This document shows, piece by piece, positions 60,848-64,000 of a DNA stretch of 64,000 nt. The DNA is taken from the NCBI GenBank assembly GCA_017304945.1, contig JAFKLG010000084.1:1-64000 (forward strand), written 5' to 3'. Under the pieces are notes generated by a model. The model was not told the DNA's origin. It made no database searches and was given only the letters and a program-made list of their open reading frames with translations. The translations under genes and the position numbers were made by a program. Positions within the stretch are counted from its first letter, which is position 1. Every line of letters begins with the position of its first letter. This DNA comes from Rhodospirillales bacterium (GTDB lineage Bacteria > Pseudomonadota > Alphaproteobacteria > Acetobacterales > Acetobacteraceae).

Positions 60848-62356
60848 TCAGGCCGCTCCGGCCGCGGCGGGGGCGCGGACCGGGCCGGCGATCCGCACGC
60901 AGTTCCGCCCTTCCCGCTTCGCCTGGTAGAGGGCACGATCGACCCGCGCCAGGATCAGGTCCGCAGTGTCGCCGAGGCGCGAAGTGGTCAGGCCGATGCT
61001 GATGGTGACCCTCGTGCCGTCATCCGGCATGCGGACCGCCATCTCCTCGACCGCGAGGCGCAGCGTCTCGGCCACGCCGGCGGCTTCCCCGGCGGAGCAG
61101 TCATGCGCCACCACGATGAATTCCTCCCCACCCCAGCGGCAGACCAGGTCGGTGGTGCGCAGCACCGATCGGGTGCGCCGGGCAACCGCGCGGATCACCT
61201 CGTCGCCGCCCAGATGGCCCAGCGTGTCGTTGATCTGCTTGAAATGGTCGATGTCGAGCAGCAGCACGGCGAAGGGACGGCCCTGGCGCCGGCCGGGGCG
61301 GGTCAGGCGGAGCATCGCCGCGTCGAATTCCTGGCGGTTGCCGAGGCCGGTGAGCTTGTCGGTGGTGGCGAGCGTGGTGAGCCGCCGGTGGTAGGCGGAC
61401 ACGGCCCAGGCGATCACCAGCGCGGTGGCGAGGATGATCGCCGATCCGATCCAGAGATTGGTGACGAAGCTCCGCCACAGCGGACGCGTCGCCGCGCTCT
61501 GTTCCTGCTCCACCAGCACGTACCAGCCGAGTTCCGGGATGAAGCGGGTATCGAGGAGGACGGTCTCGCCGTCGCGTTGGTATTCGAACTGCCCTTCCTG
61601 GCCGGCGAGGATCTGCGGGGTGATGGCGGAAAGGCCCGGCAGGCTGCCGATCGTGGTGCCGGTCCGCGGCCCGTCCTGCGAGGTGACGGTGACTTCCCCG
61701 GTGCGGGTGACGAAGAAGACGTTGCGGTGGAACTCGGTGCGGTAGCGGGCGACGATGCGCTGCACGGAGTCGATGCTGAGCCCGACGCCGGTGACGCCCA
61801 GGAAGCGCCCGTCATACCCGAGCACGCGGTAGTTGACGAAGATCGTCACGGTGTCATTGGAAGACTGGTCGAAGTCGATGTTGATCTCGTACGGCTTCGT
61901 CATGTCGCGGACGCGGAAATACCAGATGTCCTCCGGGCTCTCGGGCCGGACGTGCCGTTCGCCGCCGCGGAAATGATAGTAGCGGCGGGTCGCGTCGGAG
62001 ATCAGGAAGCTGGTGAACACGCCGTATTTGGCGCGGATCGTGTCGAGGTAGCGGGTGACCTGGGCCGGGTTCTTCTCGCCGTCGATCAGCCAGTCCTTGA
62101 GGAAGGTGTCGTTCGCCATGATGGAGGCGATGAAGATCGGGCGGATCAGGTCGGCCTGGACTTCCGAGTAGATGTTGCTGCCGGTCAACGGCAGTTCGTT
62201 GTGAAGGATCGTTTCCTTCAATGTCCGAACTGCGTTCGTGTAGCCGATCAGGTTGGTGGCGCCGAAACCGACCAGCAGAAGCACGACGACAGTCGCGAGG
62301 AGCCGGAATCGTAACCATTCGATTGATCGGAAGAAATCGATTGATCGGGAGAACAT
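60848..62356 (-). CDS. dCache-domain diguanylate cyclase (GGDEF)
   Basis: A 502-residue membrane enzyme. A first helix (about 17-36) and a second (about 300-322) enclose a periplasmic double-Cache sensor (NDTFLKDWLIDGEKN; YFRVRDMTKPYEINIDF; TGVGLSIDSVQRIV). The GGDEF domain has an active GGEEF (about 409-413) and the I-site RTTD five residues before it. It should make c-di-GMP in response to a small ligand, perhaps an amino or organic acid. The start is set at 62356 (MFSRSIDFF). Residues 4-14 come from a tandem ATCGATTGATCGG duplication. Confidence 0.85.
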   Translation of the reverse strand: MFSRSIDFFRSIEWLRFRLLATVVVLLLVGFGATNLIGYTNAVRTLKETILHNELPLTGSNIYSEVQADLIRPIFIASIMANDTFLKDWLIDGEKNPAQVTRYLDTIRAKYGVFTSFLISDATRRYYHFRGGERHVRPESPEDIWYFRVRDMTKPYEINIDFDQSSNDTVTIFVNYRVLGYDGRFLGVTGVGLSIDSVQRIVARYRTEFHRNVFFVTRTGEVTVTSQDGPRTGTTIGSLPGLSAITPQILAGQEGQFEYQRDGETVLLDTRFIPELGWYVLVEQEQSAATRPLWRSFVTNLWIGSAIILATALVIAWAVSAYHRRLTTLATTDKLTGLGNRQEFDAAMLRLTRPGRRQGRPFAVLLLDIDHFKQINDTLGHLGGDEVIRAVARRTRSVLRTTDLVCRWGGEEFIVVAHDCSAGEAAGVAETLRLAVEEMAVRMPDDGTRVTISIGLTTSRLGDTADLILARVDRALYQAKREGRNCVRIAGPVRAPAAAGAA

Positions 62357-62637
62357 GATGAATGGCCGACGCCGAAATCGTCTCGATACGAGATTATTGA
62401 AGTGGCGCACCCTAATCTCTGCGCAGGTTGCGACACAACAACAGACTGCATCTCCGCCCGCCATAGCTGCTCTGTCGAGCACGTGCCCGGGGACGATGGT
62501 GGGGGCGCCATGTGTGATCGGTGGCGTCCCGCGGGGGCCTGAGTCGTCCGTCCCGGGTGCCTGTCGTGGGCGCCTGTCCCTGGCGCGCCCGACCGTATAG
62601 AATACGCGGTCTTTGCAACCGCGACCGACACGGGACC

Positions 62638-63387
62638 ATGGCCGGACATTCCCAGTTCAAGAACATCATGCATCGCAAGGGCGCGCAGGATGCGCGTCGC
62701 GCCCGCCAGTTCGCCAAGCTGATCCGCGAAATCACGGTCTCGGCGCGACAGGGCCTGCCCGACCCGGCCTCCAACCCGCGACTGCGCGCCGCCGTGACCG
62801 CCGCGCGCCAGGCCAACATGCCGAAAGACACGGTCGACCGCGCGATCAAGAAGGCGACCGGCGGCGCGGGCGGGGACGACTATGTGGAAGTGCGCTACGA
62901 GGGGTATGGCCCGGCCGGGATCGCCGTGATCGTCGAGGCGCTGACCGACAACCGCAACCGCACTGCCTCGGACGTGCGGGCCGCGTTCTCGAAACATGGC
63001 GGGGCGCTGGGCGAGACCAATTCCGTCTCCTTCCTGTTCAACCGGGTGGGCGTGATCCGCTATCCGGCCGCGGCGGCGAGCGCCGACGACATGCTGGAGG
63101 CGGCGATCGAGGCGGGCGCCGACAATGTCGAGAGCGACGCCGAAGCGCATGAGGTCACCTGCGCGGTCGACGACTTCTTCACGGTGCGCGACGCGTTGGA
63201 GGGCCGGTTCGGCGAACCCGAGAGCGCGCGGCTGGACTGGCGGCCGACCACCACGGTGACGGTGGACGAGGACCGCGCCGGGAGCGTGCTGAAGCTGCTC
63301 GACGCGCTGGAAGAGAACGACGACGTGCAGAACGTCTATGCGAACTTCGAGATCCCGGACGCGGTGATGGCGCGCATGTCCGCCTGA
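62638..63387 (+). CDS. yebC: YebC/PmpR-family protein
   Basis: A 249-residue protein. [60 protein letters not shown] and the C-terminal [14 protein letters not shown] are all YebC hallmarks. YebC proteins act on ribosomes at difficult sequences and were also described as DNA-binding regulators. The start at 62638 is fixed by the family. A TATAGAAT -10-like element (about 62596) lies in a GACCG/CGGTC dyad at 62591-62611 upstream. Confidence 0.95.
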   Translation: MAGHSQFKNIMHRKGAQDARRARQFAKLIREITVSARQGLPDPASNPRLRAAVTAARQANMPKDTVDRAIKKATGGAGGDDYVEVRYEGYGPAGIAVIVEALTDNRNRTASDVRAAFSKHGGALGETNSVSFLFNRVGVIRYPAAAASADDMLEAAIEAGADNVESDAEAHEVTCAVDDFFTVRDALEGRFGEPESARLDWRPTTTVTVDEDRAGSVLKLLDALEENDDVQNVYANFEIPDAVMARMSA

Positions 63388-63420
63388 ACGGCGGCTGGCC
63401 CGCGGCCGGTTTCGTTTTCA

Positions 63421-63507
63421 CGTGTCATGGCCGGCGAAGGCCGGTCATTGCTGACTCCGTGCCCTTCGACAGTCGTGGATGGCCGGCCTGCGCCGGCCAT
63501 GACACGG
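63421..63507. repeat. Cloverleaf-like palindromic element, copy 3
   Basis: Outer arms CGTGTCATGGCCGGC and GCCGGCCATGACACG are a perfect 15-bp inverted repeat. The left hairpin is at 63427-63448 and the right, ATGGCCGGC/GCCGGCCAT, at 63479-63500. It shares the centre AGTCGTGGATGGCCG with the copy at 16616. It starts 34 bp after the yebC stop. Confidence 0.8.
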
Positions 63508-63706
63508 AGGGACGCCCGCCGGCCGTGACATGGAGAGCGGTCGCGGGGCGACACGGGGGGCGTCCGTCGGCCATGACACGGGGGACACCCGCCGGCCGTG
63601 ACACGGGGGCGCCCGCCGGCAGTGACACGGGGGGCGTCCATCGGCCATGACAGGGGGGACACCCGCCGGCCGTGACACGGGCGACACCCGCCGGCCCCGC
63701 CGCGCC
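63508..63706. repeat. ~25-bp degenerate tandem array after palindrome 3
   Basis: About seven units of CCCGCCGGCC[GA]TGACACGGGGG-type sequence, each ~25 bp, follow the right arm. Each repeats the end of the palindrome (GGCCATGACACGG). With the arrays at 16723 and 51787 it shows a common pattern. The array fills the gap to the last gene. Confidence 0.8.
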
Positions 63707-63711
63707 GGCGG

Positions 63712-64000
63712 TCAGTGATAGTTCTCCCCGTGGACGTCGCTGCGGACGATCGCCTCGGGCGGCGCGGCCTCACCGGCGAGGTTGTAGTGCGCCGCGTGGC
63801 GCGTGCGGTAAGCCACCGTCGCACGGTCCAGGAAGCCGAGTCGCGCACCCTGGTCGAGCATGTGCTTCCAGACGAACTGGTCCATGACTGCGGCGACGTC
63901 CTGCGGCAGCAGCACCCAGGTGAGCATATGCGGGAAGGCCCGCTTCAGCACCAGCAGGCAACTCGTGTCGATGTGCTGGCGCCCGTCCACCACGGGGCAC
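63712..64000 (-). CDS. C-terminal part of a glycosyltransferase-like protein (5' end cut by window)
   Basis: About 95 C-terminal residues are visible. They read DTSCLLVLKRAFPHMLTWVL, then DQFVWKHMLDQGARLGFLD and ATVAYRTRHAAHYNLAGEAA. This matches what I recall of the end of GT-A type glycosyltransferases (family 2) of alphaproteobacteria, where a His-rich RTxHAAHY stretch closes the domain. The N-terminal DXD part is outside the window, so the assignment is tentative. Confidence 0.5.
   Translation of the reverse strand, partial: CPVVDGRQHIDTSCLLVLKRAFPHMLTWVLLPQDVAAVMDQFVWKHMLDQGARLGFLDRATVAYRTRHAAHYNLAGEAAPPEAIVRSDVHGENYH

Noticed and set aside
1..64000. tRNA or rRNA genes
   Set aside because: I looked for T-loop motifs (GGTTCGAATCC-like) in the intergenic gaps and saw none with a matching acceptor stem. 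A formal tRNA scan was not possible.

Overview
The window is very GC-rich, densely coded chromosomal DNA from an alphaproteobacterium, most likely of the Acetobacteraceae/Rhodospirillales. The placement rests on gene content and order (rpsT-dnaA; zapA - 6S RNA - formyl-THF cyclo-ligase; divergent uvrA/ssb) and on alphaproteobacterial control sites: a GTTC-N7-GTTC LexA box, two TTAA-N7-TTAA CtrA boxes and three TTGA-N6-TCAA FNR/FixK boxes. The genus cannot be fixed from the sequence alone. No complete mobile element, CRISPR array, rRNA or tRNA gene was seen.

Layout, 1-19.7 kb: the window opens inside a tricarballylate-dehydrogenase-like pair (tcuB, tcuA). Divergent from it are a split TPP-dependent decarboxylase and an FAD monooxygenase. 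Next come a small lipoprotein, a circularly permuted ROK-type sugar kinase, a SWIB-domain protein, a DUF4142 lipoprotein, a diguanylate cyclase and a small membrane protein. A YbhG/F/S/R-like drug exporter follows, preceded by an FNR-type box; its double ATPase gene is frameshifted. Acyl-CoA synthetase and acyl-CoA dehydrogenase genes lead to a MarR-GNAT fusion that carries its own palindromic operator.

19.8-38.0 kb: two divergent operons hold luciferase-like flavin enzymes, an enoyl-CoA hydratase, an FAH-family hydrolase, an esterase and an SDR, probably one catabolic route for an unknown compound. They are followed by a CopD-cytochrome c fusion with SCO (oxidase copper supply), a glycine-zipper lipoprotein and a phosphotransacetylase with an FNR-type box. 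A small phage-like patch (XRE regulator, two HTH-type genes) comes next, then a cupin, a Nudix-like protein, an MFS carrier, a double DUF1127 protein, a LysR regulator and a GMC oxidoreductase.

38.2-64 kb: rpsT and dnaA are separated by the most AT-rich stretch of the window. After dnaA come a universal stress protein with an FNR-type box, an AmpG-like permease, an acetyltransferase, a DnaJ-type zinc-finger miniprotein, two convergent small genes each with a CtrA box, a CHASE3 hybrid histidine kinase, uvrA/ssb with a shared SOS box, a PhzF protein, a fumarase/ASL-family lyase, a VapBC toxin-antitoxin pair and a CoA transferase. The right end has the conserved block ymdB-like - fau - 6S RNA - zapA, then thiE, a second diguanylate cyclase, yebC and the end of a glycosyltransferase-like gene.

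The intergenic DNA is unusually rich in dispersed structure: a ~110-bp element lying directly after the stop codons of three unrelated genes, three cloverleaf-like palindromes each followed by a decaying tandem array, and several other tandem arrays. These repeats, the two CtrA boxes flanking a convergent pair, the three matching FNR-type boxes and the permuted ROK kinase are the most interesting points.
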